Assembly (NCBI RefSeq): GCF_018130695.1
Contig: NZ_JAFCJX010000011.1
Coordinates: 62,001-126,000 of the forward strand
Origin: Bradyrhizobium jicamae
GTDB lineage: Bacteria; Pseudomonadota; Alphaproteobacteria; Rhizobiales; Xanthobacteraceae
Length of the DNA: 64,000 bases
Direction: 5' to 3'
The number at the start of each line of letters is the position of its first letter. The first letter of the stretch is position 1. Shown here one piece after another: positions 17,512-25,749 of the stretch. The translations under genes and the position numbers were made by a program. The notes under the pieces are model-generated. The model was not told the origin of the DNA. It made no database searches and worked only from the letters and a program-made list of their open reading frames with translations.

Positions 17512-18534
17512 ATGCTGTTTCCAACCACGATCGCAGGCTCGCTGCCGAAGCCGGAATGGCTGGCCGAGCCGAACATCCTGTGGGCGCCCTGGAAGGCGCA
17601 GGGCGACGAGCTCGCCCGCGCCAAGCGCGACGCCACCGTGCTCGCGGTGAAGATCCAGGAGGACGCCGGCATCGACATCGTCACCGAGGGCGAGCAGGCG
17701 CGCCAGCATTTCGTTCACGGTTTCCTGGAGAAGATCGAGGGTATCGATTTCGCCCACAAGGTCGAGATGGGCATCCGGAAAGATCGCTACAAGGCGATGG
17801 TACCGCAGGTCGTCGCCCCGCTGCAGCTCAAGGGCCGTGTTCATGCCGGCGAAGCGCTGACCGCGCGGGCACACACCAGGAACAGGCTGAAGTTCACCCT
17901 GCCCGGCCCGATGACCATCATCGACACCATCTCCGATCAATATTACGGGGACCGCGTCAAGATGGCGTTCGCCTTCGCCGAGCTGTTGAACCAGGAGGCC
18001 AAGGCGCTGCAGGCCGACGGCGTCGACATGATCCAGTTCGACGAGCCCGCCTTCAACGTCTACATGGACGAGGTGCGCGACTGGGGCATCAAGGCGCTGG
18101 AGCGCGCCGCCGAGGGCCTGACCTGCGCCACCGCCGTGCACATCTGTTACGGCTACGGCATCAAGGCCAACACCGACTGGAAGCAGACGCTCGGCAGCGA
18201 GTGGCGGCAATACGAAGAGACCTTCCCGGTGATCGACAAGAGCACGATCCAGCAGGTCGCGATCGAATGCCGGAATTCGAAGGTGCCGATCGAACTGCTC
18301 GGCGCCCTGCCGGCCAAGATCGTGCAGGCCGGCGTGATCGACGTCGCCAGCGACGAGGTCGAAACTCCCGAGGATGTCGTTCAGGTGATCGAGGCGGTCG
18401 CCAGGCACGTGCCGAAGAGCAACATCATCGCGACCACCAATTGCGGCATGGCGCCGATGCGGCGGGATATTGCCGAGGCCAAGCTGCTGGCGCTGGGCGC
18501 CGGCGCCAAGCTGGCCAGGCAACGGCTTGGCTGA
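17512..18534 (+). CDS. Cobalamin-independent methionine synthase, core (C-terminal domain only) type
   Basis: This 340-residue protein corresponds to the catalytic C-terminal half of MetE and lacks the N-terminal half. Zinc ligands are visible as His and Cys in HICYGYG (about residue 205), Glu in IECRNSKVP (about 245) and Cys in TNCGMAPM (about 320). FPTTIAGSLPKPEW is the usual first strand. Core MetE proteins methylate homocysteine using a methyl donor that is not always 5-methyl-THF. No DUF1852 (MesD-like) partner is adjacent. A strong GGGAGG site precedes the ATG at 17512. Its stop overlaps the next small gene. Confidence 0.88.
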   Translation: MLFPTTIAGSLPKPEWLAEPNILWAPWKAQGDELARAKRDATVLAVKIQEDAGIDIVTEGEQARQHFVHGFLEKIEGIDFAHKVEMGIRKDRYKAMVPQVVAPLQLKGRVHAGEALTARAHTRNRLKFTLPGPMTIIDTISDQYYGDRVKMAFAFAELLNQEAKALQADGVDMIQFDEPAFNVYMDEVRDWGIKALERAAEGLTCATAVHICYGYGIKANTDWKQTLGSEWRQYEETFPVIDKSTIQQVAIECRNSKVPIELLGALPAKIVQAGVIDVASDEVETPEDVVQVIEAVARHVPKSNIIATTNCGMAPMRRDIAEAKLLALGAGAKLARQRLG

Positions 18535-18755
18535 TGCGCGTTCGGCCGGCGGCAGCACTTGTCCTGCTGATCGCAGCCTCGCCCGCTCTTGCCGGCGAGC
18601 GCGATCAGCTCAATGCCTGCAAGACGCTGATTGCAGCACATCCGGCCGGAGCGCCGGAGACGCCGGACGTGGCGCGCTGCCGCCAGATCATCAAGGAATG
18701 GACGCTGCGGGACTCCCGCAGGTCGGTCGACGAGAACGGTGAGCCGCTGCGCTAG
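18534..18755 (+). CDS. Small secreted protein of unknown function (73 aa)
   Basis: The ATG at 18534 overlaps the methionine synthase stop by one base. The 73-residue product has a clear signal peptide (MRVRPAAALVLLIAASPALA, cut after Ala20) and a mature part with two cysteines (LNACKTL, VARCRQI) that could form one disulfide. It would reside in the periplasm. I do not recognise a family. Its stop overlaps that of the convergent minus-strand gene at 18752. Confidence 0.65.
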   Translation: MRVRPAAALVLLIAASPALAGERDQLNACKTLIAAHPAGAPETPDVARCRQIIKEWTLRDSRRSVDENGEPLR

Positions 18756-19366
18756 GCCGACGCGGTCGGATGCAGCACAGGCCGATAGCCGGCCTGAAAT
18801 GTGCGGACCGTTGACGGTGGCGTCAACAACAGCGCTGCACCATCAACCTCGGCCCGCCGATATCCATCGAACGACCATCGCAACGTCTTGCCGCCGGTGA
18901 CGAGATAGCTCTCACCATCCGCCTGCACCATCGCGCCGTCGGGCAACTCCTGCATCGGCATCGGCAACGGATGCAGCCGCTTCTTGCCGCGGTCGAGCCT
19001 TTCCGCATGCAACACCGCATCCATCGCCTTGGCGCTGATGCCGCTCACACCATTGCCCTCTTCCCACGCGGCACGGAATCGTTTGGCATCCTCGCGGCGG
19101 CAGAAGAAGCATGGCCGGTGACCGGCAGCGAACGCCGTGGCCTCGTCGAGGAAAAACAGCTCGGTCCAGCTCCGCTTGCTCATCACCTTGCGCCGCCAAC
19201 CGCGGAATTCGCAGAGGCAGGTGATCCAGGCCGGCGTCGACCAGCGCTTGCTCAGCAGCGTCCTGGTTGCGGGATCGTGGATGATGCCGCGATTGCCGGT
19301 GAAGGTGCCGCGCTGCGGCGTCGCGACGATCTCGCCTGCGGGCGTGACGCGGTTCTGCAGCGGCAT
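18752..19366 (-). CDS. Conserved protein of unknown function with a CxxC motif
   Basis: This protein has 204 residues from the ATG at 19366, which overlaps the stop of the upstream aldolase gene by one base (TAATG). It has a conserved-looking first section (VTPAGEIVATPQRGTFTGNR), then GHRPCFFCRREDAKRFRAAW, where a CxxC plus a nearby His and Cys (CLCEF) could bind zinc. There is no signal peptide or membrane segment. I recognise the general sequence as a conserved hypothetical family in Rhizobiales but know no function. An upstream in-frame ATG at 19399 is less likely. Confidence 0.7.
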   Translation of the reverse strand: MPLQNRVTPAGEIVATPQRGTFTGNRGIIHDPATRTLLSKRWSTPAWITCLCEFRGWRRKVMSKRSWTELFFLDEATAFAAGHRPCFFCRREDAKRFRAAWEEGNGVSGISAKAMDAVLHAERLDRGKKRLHPLPMPMQELPDGAMVQADGESYLVTGGKTLRWSFDGYRRAEVDGAALLLTPPSTVRTFQAGYRPVLHPTASA

Positions 19367-20163
19367 TATTTGCCTTGCGCGGCGACGCGCATCTTCCACA
19401 GATTCCAGACCCGGTCGAGCACCTGCAGATTGATTGCATCAGCCTTGGCGCCTTCGGCTGCGGTCAGATAGTTCACCTCGCCGCCCAGCGCGATCGCCTG
19501 CGACTGCAGCCGCGCGTTGACGTCGGTGTAATAGGCGCGAAACACCGCGACCTTCACCGACGGTCCGACCGCGGCATCGCCATGGCCGCGCATCAACACC
19601 ACCGCCTTGTCGCCGAGCGCAGCTGCCAGCGTCCTGCCGATCTCGGCATTGCGCACCAGCATGTCGGTCTCGCCGAACTCTTTCCTTATATCCCAGACCG
19701 GCGTGCCAGCGGCGAGGAACGCGGCGTTGTGGAACACCGGCCGCAACGCGACCTGGCTGACGGTGAACGGGATCACGCCCGGCGAATGCGTGTGCACCAC
19801 GGCCATCACGTCCGGTCGCGCCTTGTAGATTTCGCTGTGGATGAAGCGCTCGAGGAAAACGCTGCGTCCCTTGGCGTCGACGGCATTGCCGTCGAGGTCG
19901 AACTCCATGATATCGCCTGATGTGACGAGCGCCGGCGCCAGCGAGCGCGCCATCAGGAAATGATTGGGATTGGCGGGATCGCGCGCGCTGACGTGGCCAA
20001 AGCCGTCGAGCACGCCGAACTCGGCCAGCACGCGGCTGCCGGTTACGATGTCCTCGACGACGGCCGCGTCCTGGCTCCGCGCCTCGGCGACACCGAGCAG
20101 CGCACACAGCGCGACCAGGACGCCGCGTCGTGCCTGCCGTGCCAACCGCGCGCGTCCCGTCAT
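19366..20163 (-). CDS. Exported class II aldolase/adducin family protein
   Basis: The C-terminal 230 residues are a class II aldolase domain (fuculose-phosphate aldolase/adducin fold). The metal-site histidines appear in VVHTHSPGVIPF and later in MRGHGDAAVG, and GHVSARDP is the family's substrate-side loop. Unlike most members it begins with a basic n-region and hydrophobic stretch (ARRGVLVALCALLGVAEARS), a signal peptide that would place it in the periplasm. The ATG at 20163 has an AGGG site eight bases upstream; a TTG at 20169 is in frame. It is followed by a coupled hypothetical gene. Confidence 0.88.
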   Translation of the reverse strand: MTGRARLARQARRGVLVALCALLGVAEARSQDAAVVEDIVTGSRVLAEFGVLDGFGHVSARDPANPNHFLMARSLAPALVTSGDIMEFDLDGNAVDAKGRSVFLERFIHSEIYKARPDVMAVVHTHSPGVIPFTVSQVALRPVFHNAAFLAAGTPVWDIRKEFGETDMLVRNAEIGRTLAAALGDKAVVLMRGHGDAAVGPSVKVAVFRAYYTDVNARLQSQAIALGGEVNYLTAAEGAKADAINLQVLDRVWNLWKMRVAAQGK

Positions 20164-20173
20164 TGACAATGCC

Positions 20174-20698
20174 CTACGCCGCCCCGTCGCGGATCGGCGG
20201 CTGGAACGACAGTGCAGTGTCCCAGGGGAAGAAGATCCAGGTGTCCTGCGAGACCTCGGTGATGAAGGTGTCGACCAGCGGACGCCCCTTGGGCTTGGCG
20301 TAGACGGTGGCGAAATGCGCGTCCGGCATCATCTCGCGGACCAGCTTGCCGGTCTTGCCGGTGTCAACGAGGTCATCGACGATCAAGAGCCCCTTGCCGG
20401 TGCCGCCGCCGAGCCTGGCGGTGTCTGCCGAGATGCCCTTGAGCACCTTGAGGTCGCCCTGCTTGTCGTGGTCGTAGCTCGCGATGCAGACGGTATCGAT
20501 GATGCGCACGCCGAGCTCGCGCGCCACGATCGCCGCCGGCACCAACCCGCCGCGGGTGATCGCGATCACCGCATGGAACGGACCGACCTCGTTGAGCCGC
20601 CAGGTCAGCGCCCGGCAGTCCCGGTGAAACTGGTCCCACGACACCGGAAAGGCCCTGCCGGCCCGCTCCTGCGCACTGAGGGTGGTATCTGAAGCCAT
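20174..20698 (-). CDS. gpt: Xanthine-guanine phosphoribosyltransferase
   Basis: This 174-residue type I phosphoribosyltransferase salvages xanthine and guanine to XMP and GMP with PRPP. The PRPP-binding motif is LLIVDDLVDTGKT (around residue 100), an early PRPP loop is ITRGGLVPAAIVA, and DTWIFFPWD near the C-terminus is the base-binding region of the Gpt/XGPRT family. A GGAGAG site precedes the ATG at 20698. It is in the same direction as the CinA-like gene upstream (30 bp gap), so the two may be co-transcribed. Confidence 0.92.
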   Translation of the reverse strand: MASDTTLSAQERAGRAFPVSWDQFHRDCRALTWRLNEVGPFHAVIAITRGGLVPAAIVARELGVRIIDTVCIASYDHDKQGDLKVLKGISADTARLGGGTGKGLLIVDDLVDTGKTGKLVREMMPDAHFATVYAKPKGRPLVDTFITEVSQDTWIFFPWDTALSFQPPIRDGAA

Positions 20699-20728
20699 AT
20701 CTCTCTCCAAAAAATCCGGCTGGCCGCC

Positions 20729-21466
20729 TTAAGCCTTCGCATGAAGCTTGGCCAGCATTTCCTTCACGGCCCCCATCGCAGCCGCGAGCTTGTCCGGATC
20801 GCGCGAACGCACCACCAGATTGGTGTTCGGCTTCATGTCCTCGTCCATGAACGGATAGCTGCCGATGATGGTGTCGGGATGCGCTTCGGCGATCGCCCGC
20901 AGCGGGCCGCCGATGTCGCCCTCGCGCGAATTGGCGCGCACCGAGTCCGACAGCATGCGCACACCGGATTTCAGGCGGGGCGCCACGATGTCCATCATCG
21001 CCTGCATAATCGAGGGGATGCCGGCCATCACGATGACGTTGTCGAGCTTGAAGCCGGGCGCCAGGATAGTCGCGCTCTGGATCAGCTCGGCGCCATCGGG
21101 CACGCGGGCCATGCGCAGCCGCGCCTCGTTCAGATCCTGCTCGCTCCAGCGCTCGCGAAACCGTGCCACCACTTCGGGATGGTGATCGATCTTGACCCCG
21201 AACGCCTTGGCCACGCTGTCGGCGGTGATGTCGTCATGGGTCGGCCCGATGCCGCCGGTGGTGAAGACATAGGTGTAGCGATGCCGCAGTGCATCAAGGG
21301 CCGCGACGATGTCGCTCTCATCATCGGCGACGACGCGGACTTCCTTCAGGTCGATGCCGATGTTGGTCAGGTACTCGGCGATGAAGCCGATATTCTTGTC
21401 CTTGGTCCGGCCGGACAGGATCTCGTCGCCGATCACCAATATGCCCGCCGTGACGATCTCGCTCAT
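20729..21466 (-). CDS. CinA-like molybdopterin-binding domain protein
   Basis: This 245-residue protein is the MoaB/Mog-like (MPTbind) domain found at the N-terminus of CinA. It has AGILVIGDEILSGRTKDKN (residues 6-24) and FTTGGIGPTHDDIT (about 69), both diagnostic. The C-terminal nicotinamide-nucleotide deamidase domain of full CinA is absent. Stand-alone copies are annotated as competence/damage-inducible protein A and are associated with ADP-ribose or NMN pyrophosphatase activity in some relatives. A GGAAG site precedes the ATG. Confidence 0.9.
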   Translation of the reverse strand: MSEIVTAGILVIGDEILSGRTKDKNIGFIAEYLTNIGIDLKEVRVVADDESDIVAALDALRHRYTYVFTTGGIGPTHDDITADSVAKAFGVKIDHHPEVVARFRERWSEQDLNEARLRMARVPDGAELIQSATILAPGFKLDNVIVMAGIPSIMQAMMDIVAPRLKSGVRMLSDSVRANSREGDIGGPLRAIAEAHPDTIIGSYPFMDEDMKPNTNLVVRSRDPDKLAAAMGAVKEMLAKLHAKA

Positions 21467-21689
21467 GGTTCACTTCCTTCTTCCATTCCCCGACATTGCC
21501 GCCACAACGCCTTGATGTCACGGGGTTTTGCCGCACAAATAAGCACGGCCCCGCCGGTTTTTCAGGCAGCCCTTCGGCCCGTTCCCCGCAAATGCCTTCA
21601 GCCAGTGCATATCGCGCTGGCCCGGGCCTTGCTACCACCCCTTGAAGTCATGCAGTGTATCGAACGACCTCGAGGGGCAGTCAGGATTT

Positions 21690-23111
21690 ATGGCAGTTGC
21701 GTTCGATGAGATGAACGGGCTCGGCGAGGCAGATCTCCGCCCGGCCTATCAGGAGCTCTCCCGCTGGCTCAAGGAAGTGCCGCCGGATGCGCTCGAATAT
21801 CGCCGCCAGGAAGCGGAGCTCCTGTTCCGCCGGATCGGCATCACCTTCGCGGTTTATGGCGACTCGGAAGCCCAGGAGCGGTTGATCCCCTTCGACGTGA
21901 TCCCGCGAATCATGTCGGCCAAGGAATGGACCATCCTGGAAAAGGGCCTGAAGCAGCGCGTGCTCGCGCTCAACATGTTCCTCAAGGACATCTATCACGG
22001 CCGCGACATCCTGCGCGCCAACATCATCCCGGAAGACCTGATCTTCCAGAACCCGGTGTTCCGGCCCGAGATGAACGGCCAGGCCGTGCCGCACGACGTC
22101 TATGTCCACATCGCCGGCATCGACATCATCCGCACCGATCCGGAAAACTTCATCGTGCTGGAGGACAACGCCCGCACGCCGTCCGGCGTATCCTACATGC
22201 TGGAAAACCGCGAGATCATGATGCGGCTGTTTCCGGACCTGTTCGCACGGCACCGCGTGGCGCCGGTCGAGCGCTATCCGGACGAACTGCTGTCGGCCTT
22301 GCGCTCGGTTGCACCGCTCTCCGCCTCCGCCGAGCCGACCGTCGCGTTGATGACGCCCGGCGTCTACAACTCCGCTTATTACGAGCACTCCTTCCTCGCC
22401 GACAAGCTCGGCATCGAGCTGGTCGAGGGCCGCGACCTCGTCGTCAAGAACGATGAGGTGTTCATGCGCACCACCGAGGGACTGAAGCGCGTCGACGTGA
22501 TCTATCGCCGCGTCGACGACGACTTCCTCGATCCCCTCACCTTCCGCCCGGACTCCGCGCTCGGCGTTCCCGGCCTGATGTCGGCCTATGCCGCAGGGAA
22601 CATCACGCTGGCGAATGCGGTCGGCACCGGCATCGCCGACGACAAGGCGATCTACTCCTACATGCCCGATGTCGTGAAATTCTATCTCGGCGAGGAGCCG
22701 ATCCTGAAAAACGTGCAGACCTGGCGCTGCCGCGAGCCGCAGGATCTCTCCTATGTGCTCGACAATCTCGGCGATCTCGTCGTCAAGGAAGTGCACGGCT
22801 CCGGCGGCTACGGCATGCTGATCGGCCCGGCCGCGACGAAAGCGACCATCGAGGCGTTCCGCGACAAGCTCAAGCGCGAGCCGGAAGGCTTCATCGCCCA
22901 GCCGACGCTGGCGCTGTCGACCTGCCCGACCTGCACCGAGAAGGGCCTCGCCCCCCGCCATGTCGATTTGCGGCCGTTCGTGCTGACCGGCAGCAAGAGC
23001 ACCACGATCGTGCCGGGCGGACTGACCCGCGTGGCGCTGAAGGAAGGTTCGCTGGTGGTCAATTCGAGCCAGGGCGGCGGCACCAAGGACACCTGGATTC
23101 TGAGCGAGTAA
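21690..23111 (+). CDS. Circularly permuted ATP-grasp protein (type 2)
   Basis: This 473-residue protein belongs to the circularly permuted ATP-grasp family (COG2308). Family landmarks are ALNMFLKDIYHGRDI (about 107), VLEDNARTPSGVSYMLENRE (about 160) with the ATP-side residues, KNDEVFMRT, and LVVKEVHGSGGYGMLIGP (about 375), the glycine-rich loop. It is predicted to catalyse an ATP-dependent peptide or amide ligation in the cytoplasm. It is followed after 7 bases by the alpha-E gene and then a transglutaminase-like gene, the conserved partners in the Anbu peptidase neighbourhood. Confidence 0.92.
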   Translation: MAVAFDEMNGLGEADLRPAYQELSRWLKEVPPDALEYRRQEAELLFRRIGITFAVYGDSEAQERLIPFDVIPRIMSAKEWTILEKGLKQRVLALNMFLKDIYHGRDILRANIIPEDLIFQNPVFRPEMNGQAVPHDVYVHIAGIDIIRTDPENFIVLEDNARTPSGVSYMLENREIMMRLFPDLFARHRVAPVERYPDELLSALRSVAPLSASAEPTVALMTPGVYNSAYYEHSFLADKLGIELVEGRDLVVKNDEVFMRTTEGLKRVDVIYRRVDDDFLDPLTFRPDSALGVPGLMSAYAAGNITLANAVGTGIADDKAIYSYMPDVVKFYLGEEPILKNVQTWRCREPQDLSYVLDNLGDLVVKEVHGSGGYGMLIGPAATKATIEAFRDKLKREPEGFIAQPTLALSTCPTCTEKGLAPRHVDLRPFVLTGSKSTTIVPGGLTRVALKEGSLVVNSSQGGGTKDTWILSE

Positions 23112-23118
23112 ACCGAGC

Positions 23119-24066
23119 ATGCTGTCGCGTACTGCCGAAAACCTGTTCTGGCTGGCCCGCTACGTCGAGCGCGCCGAATATCTCGCCCGCACCATCGATG
23201 CGACCCTGCGCGTCACGGCTCTGCCCGCCGCCTATATCGGCAAGACCAATGAATGGGATTCCGCGCTGCTCACCGCCGGCGTCGGGCCGGCTTTCTACGA
23301 GCACTACAAGGAAGCCAACGAGGCCAGTGTCGTCGAGTATCTGTCGTTCTCGGACGAAAATCCCTCCTCGATCAAGAACTGCATCGAGGCGGCGCGGCTG
23401 AACTCGCGCTCGGTGCGCACAGCACTGACATCGGAGATGTGGGACACCATCAACTCGGCCTGGATCGAGCTGCAGGGCGTCTGGAGCAAGGGCGGCACCG
23501 GCAACCGCGAGGAGCTGGCGAAATTCCTGCGCTTCGTTCAGGAGACCTCGCTGCGCTTCGACGGCTCGGCCTATCGGACCATGCTGCGCAACGACGCCTA
23601 CTGGTTCTCGCGGCTCGGCGTCCATCTCGAGCGCGCCGACAACACCGCGCGCATCCTCGACGTGAAGTATCACGTGCTGCTGCCCGAGGAGGAGCATGTC
23701 GGCGGTCCCCTCGACTACTATCAGTGGACCTCGATCCTGCGCTCGGTCTCGGCAACGACAGCCTATCACTGGGTCTATCGCGAGACGCTGAAACCTTGGC
23801 TGATCGCGGACTTGCTGATCCTCAACGACACGCTGCCGCGCTCGCTCGCCAGCTGCTACAGCAATCTGGTGCGCAACCTCGACCAGATCGGCGTCGCCTA
23901 TGGCCGCCAAGGCGCCTCCCAGCGCCACGCCCGCGGCATAAGGAACCGGCTCGAGCACAGCCACATGGACGACATCTTCCAGCACGGCGTGCACGAATTC
24001 ATCCAGGAATTCATTGCAGACAACTCGCGCCTGGGCGAAATCATCACCAAGCAGTACCTGATCTGA
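23119..24066 (+). CDS. Alpha-E domain protein (DUF403)
   Basis: This 315-residue, largely helical protein has the family start MLSRTAENLFWLARYVERAE and the conserved SRLGVHLERADNTARILDVK segment around residue 165. Alpha-E proteins are found almost always beside circularly permuted ATP-grasp and transglutaminase-like genes; their biochemical role is unproven, with a part in peptide tagging or modification proposed. It lies 7 bases after the ATP-grasp gene, so the two are one operon. A repeat separates it from the transglutaminase-like gene. Confidence 0.92.
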   Translation: MLSRTAENLFWLARYVERAEYLARTIDATLRVTALPAAYIGKTNEWDSALLTAGVGPAFYEHYKEANEASVVEYLSFSDENPSSIKNCIEAARLNSRSVRTALTSEMWDTINSAWIELQGVWSKGGTGNREELAKFLRFVQETSLRFDGSAYRTMLRNDAYWFSRLGVHLERADNTARILDVKYHVLLPEEEHVGGPLDYYQWTSILRSVSATTAYHWVYRETLKPWLIADLLILNDTLPRSLASCYSNLVRNLDQIGVAYGRQGASQRHARGIRNRLEHSHMDDIFQHGVHEFIQEFIADNSRLGEIITKQYLI

Positions 24067-24071
24067 TCCGT

Positions 24072-24186
24072 CATGGCCGGGCAAAAGCGCGGAGCGCGTC
24101 TTTAAAGAGACTTTCCCGGTCCTCCACGTCTTGCTATGCCGCTCGAATAAGGGCGTGGATCCCGGCACGAGGCCGGGTACGACGCC
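24072..24186. repeat. Dispersed intergenic repeat (CATGGCCGGGC family), copy 2
   Basis: TCATGGCCGGGC at the left and GAGGCCGGGTACGACG at the right enclose CCACGTC and GCGTGGATCCCGG segments, as in copy 1 at 13197. It sits in the gap between the alpha-E and transglutaminase-like genes. Confidence 0.7.
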
Positions 24187-24206
24187 ACTAACCTCCTGGT
24201 TCAGCC

Positions 24207-25049
24207 ATGCGCCTGCGGATAGCCCATACCACCACCTATCGCTACGAGCCGCCGGCGTCCGGCGTGATCCAGATCCTGCGGATGACGCCCGGCAGCCATG
24301 ACGGGCAGTATGTCGCGAACTGGCAAATCGATGTCTCGACCGACTCCCGGCTCGACGTCCACGAGGACGCCTTCGGCAACGTCACCCATGTCTTGACCTA
24401 TGGGTCGATCGCCGACCTCACGATCCATGTCGAAGGCCTGGTCGAGACCCACGACACCGGCGGCGTGCTGCGCGGCACCGACGAGCGCTTCCCGCCGAGC
24501 CTGTTCCTGCGCGCGACATCGCTGACCGAGGTCAATCCGGCGATGGCGAGTTTCGTGCGCGAGCTGCGCTCCGAGGCGACCGGCGACACGCTCGGCTTCC
24601 TGCATGCGCTGATGGTGCAGCTCAACGAGCACATGACGTTCGACGAAGACCCGACCAACAGCGGCACCTCGGCGGCGGAAGCCTTCGCACTGAAGCGCGG
24701 CGTCTGCCAGGACTACGCGCATATCTTCATCGCCTGCGCGCGCGCCGGCGGCGTCCCGGCCCGCTTCGTCTCGGGCCATTTCCTGCGCTCCGACGGCATG
24801 GTCAACCAGCAGGCCGGCCACGCCTGGGCGGAAGCCTATGTTCCCGATCTCGGCTGGGTCGGCTTCGACGCCGCCAACGGCATCTGCACCACCGACGCCC
24901 ATGCCCGCGTCGCCATCGGCCTCGACTATCTCGGCGCCGCCCCCGTCCGCGGCACCCGCTATGGCGGCGGCGCGGAAACGCTGACGGTCGCAGTGAAGGT
25001 CGACCAGGCCGGCCGGCCCGGTCAGTGGCAGAGCCAGACGCAGTCGTAA
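24207..25049 (+). CDS. Transglutaminase-like cysteine peptidase-fold protein
   Basis: This 280-residue protein has an N-terminal beta domain (MRLRIAHTTTYRYEPPASGV) and a transglutaminase-like core with the catalytic Cys in LKRGVCQDYAHIFIA (about residue 170), the His in AGHAWAEAYVP (about 205) and the Asp in GWVGFDAANG. Proteins of this type are cytoplasmic papain-fold enzymes, predicted peptidases or acyl transferases, encoded with ATP-grasp and alpha-E proteins. Here it completes the trio, and the Anbu gene 3.5 kb downstream supplies the fourth usual member. Confidence 0.93.
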   Translation: MRLRIAHTTTYRYEPPASGVIQILRMTPGSHDGQYVANWQIDVSTDSRLDVHEDAFGNVTHVLTYGSIADLTIHVEGLVETHDTGGVLRGTDERFPPSLFLRATSLTEVNPAMASFVRELRSEATGDTLGFLHALMVQLNEHMTFDEDPTNSGTSAAEAFALKRGVCQDYAHIFIACARAGGVPARFVSGHFLRSDGMVNQQAGHAWAEAYVPDLGWVGFDAANGICTTDAHARVAIGLDYLGAAPVRGTRYGGGAETLTVAVKVDQAGRPGQWQSQTQS

Positions 25050-25093
25050 AGCTCACATCTCGCCATCGTTATTTCGCGGCTTGCACCGAAGCC

Positions 25094-25214
25094 GTAGGGT
25101 GGGCAAAGCGACTTGTCCGCTGTAGCTCGGCGAGCGAAGGCGGAAGCGTGCCCACCATCGCGAGCACGCCGAGAATGGTGGGCACGTCGCTGCGCTCCTT
25201 TGCCCACCCTACGC
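25094..25214. repeat. Dispersed intergenic repeat (GTAGGGTGGGCAAAG family), copy 2
   Basis: GTAGGGTGGGCAAAGCG opens and CCTTTGCCCACCCTACGC closes it, with inner GTGCCCACCAT and ATGGTGGGCAC arms. It is longer than copy 1 because of about 30 extra bases in the left half. It lies 17 bp before the AhpD-like gene. Confidence 0.85.
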
Positions 25215-25231
25215 AGCTAGCGAGACTGATC

Positions 25232-25645
25232 ATGGCGACCGTAAAACTGCTTTCAGACGACGAGCTCTCGGCGGAGGCACGCGCCGTCTTCGAAGACATC
25301 CGAAACGTGCGGAAGTCGGACTTCGTCAACAATTTCTGGCGCGCGCTCGCGCACGACCCAAAGACCCTGCGCCGCACCTGGGAGAGCATCAAGGAGGTGA
25401 TGGCCCCCGGCGCGCTCGATCCGAAGGTCAAGGAGATGCTCTACGTGGCGGTCTCGATCGCCCATGGCTGCAGTTACTGCATTCATTCGCATACCGCAGC
25501 CGCGCGCGCGAAAGGCATGACGGACGCCGAATATCAGGAGATGCTGGCGATCGTCGGCATGGCCGCGGAGACCAACCGCCTGGTCACCGCGTTGGGCGTG
25601 CCTGTCGATGAGGCGTTCCTGATCGATACGTCCAAAGAAATGTAG
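25232..25645 (+). CDS. Carboxymuconolactone decarboxylase/AhpD-like protein
   Basis: This 137-residue protein is a helical AhpD-like (CMD) domain. The redox motif CSYCIHSH (CxxC followed by His, around residue 75) is the AhpD catalytic site, and VKEMLYVAVSIAHG is the preceding family helix. It probably acts in peroxide or alkylhydroperoxide detoxification. The gene is bracketed on both sides by the same intergenic repeat, and its TAG stop is contributed by the downstream copy. The ATG at 25232 has only a weak ribosome site. Confidence 0.9.
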   Translation: MATVKLLSDDELSAEARAVFEDIRNVRKSDFVNNFWRALAHDPKTLRRTWESIKEVMAPGALDPKVKEMLYVAVSIAHGCSYCIHSHTAAARAKGMTDAEYQEMLAIVGMAAETNRLVTALGVPVDEAFLIDTSKEM

Positions 25646-25735
25646 GGTGGGCAAAGGAGCGCAGCGACGTGCCCACCATCACGAGCACGCCGTAGCTGGT
25701 GGGCACGGCGCAAGCGCGCCTTTGCCCACCCTACG
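25642..25735. repeat. Dispersed intergenic repeat (GTAGGGTGGGCAAAG family), copy 3
   Basis: GTAGGGTGGGCAAAGG at the left and CCTTTGCCCACCCTACG at the right are inverted; inner GTGCCCACCA and TGGTGGGCAC arms are present. It overlaps the stop codon of the AhpD-like gene and ends 15 bp before the stop of the convergent binding-protein gene. Confidence 0.85.
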
Positions 25736-25749
25736 CAGCCACGCATCTG

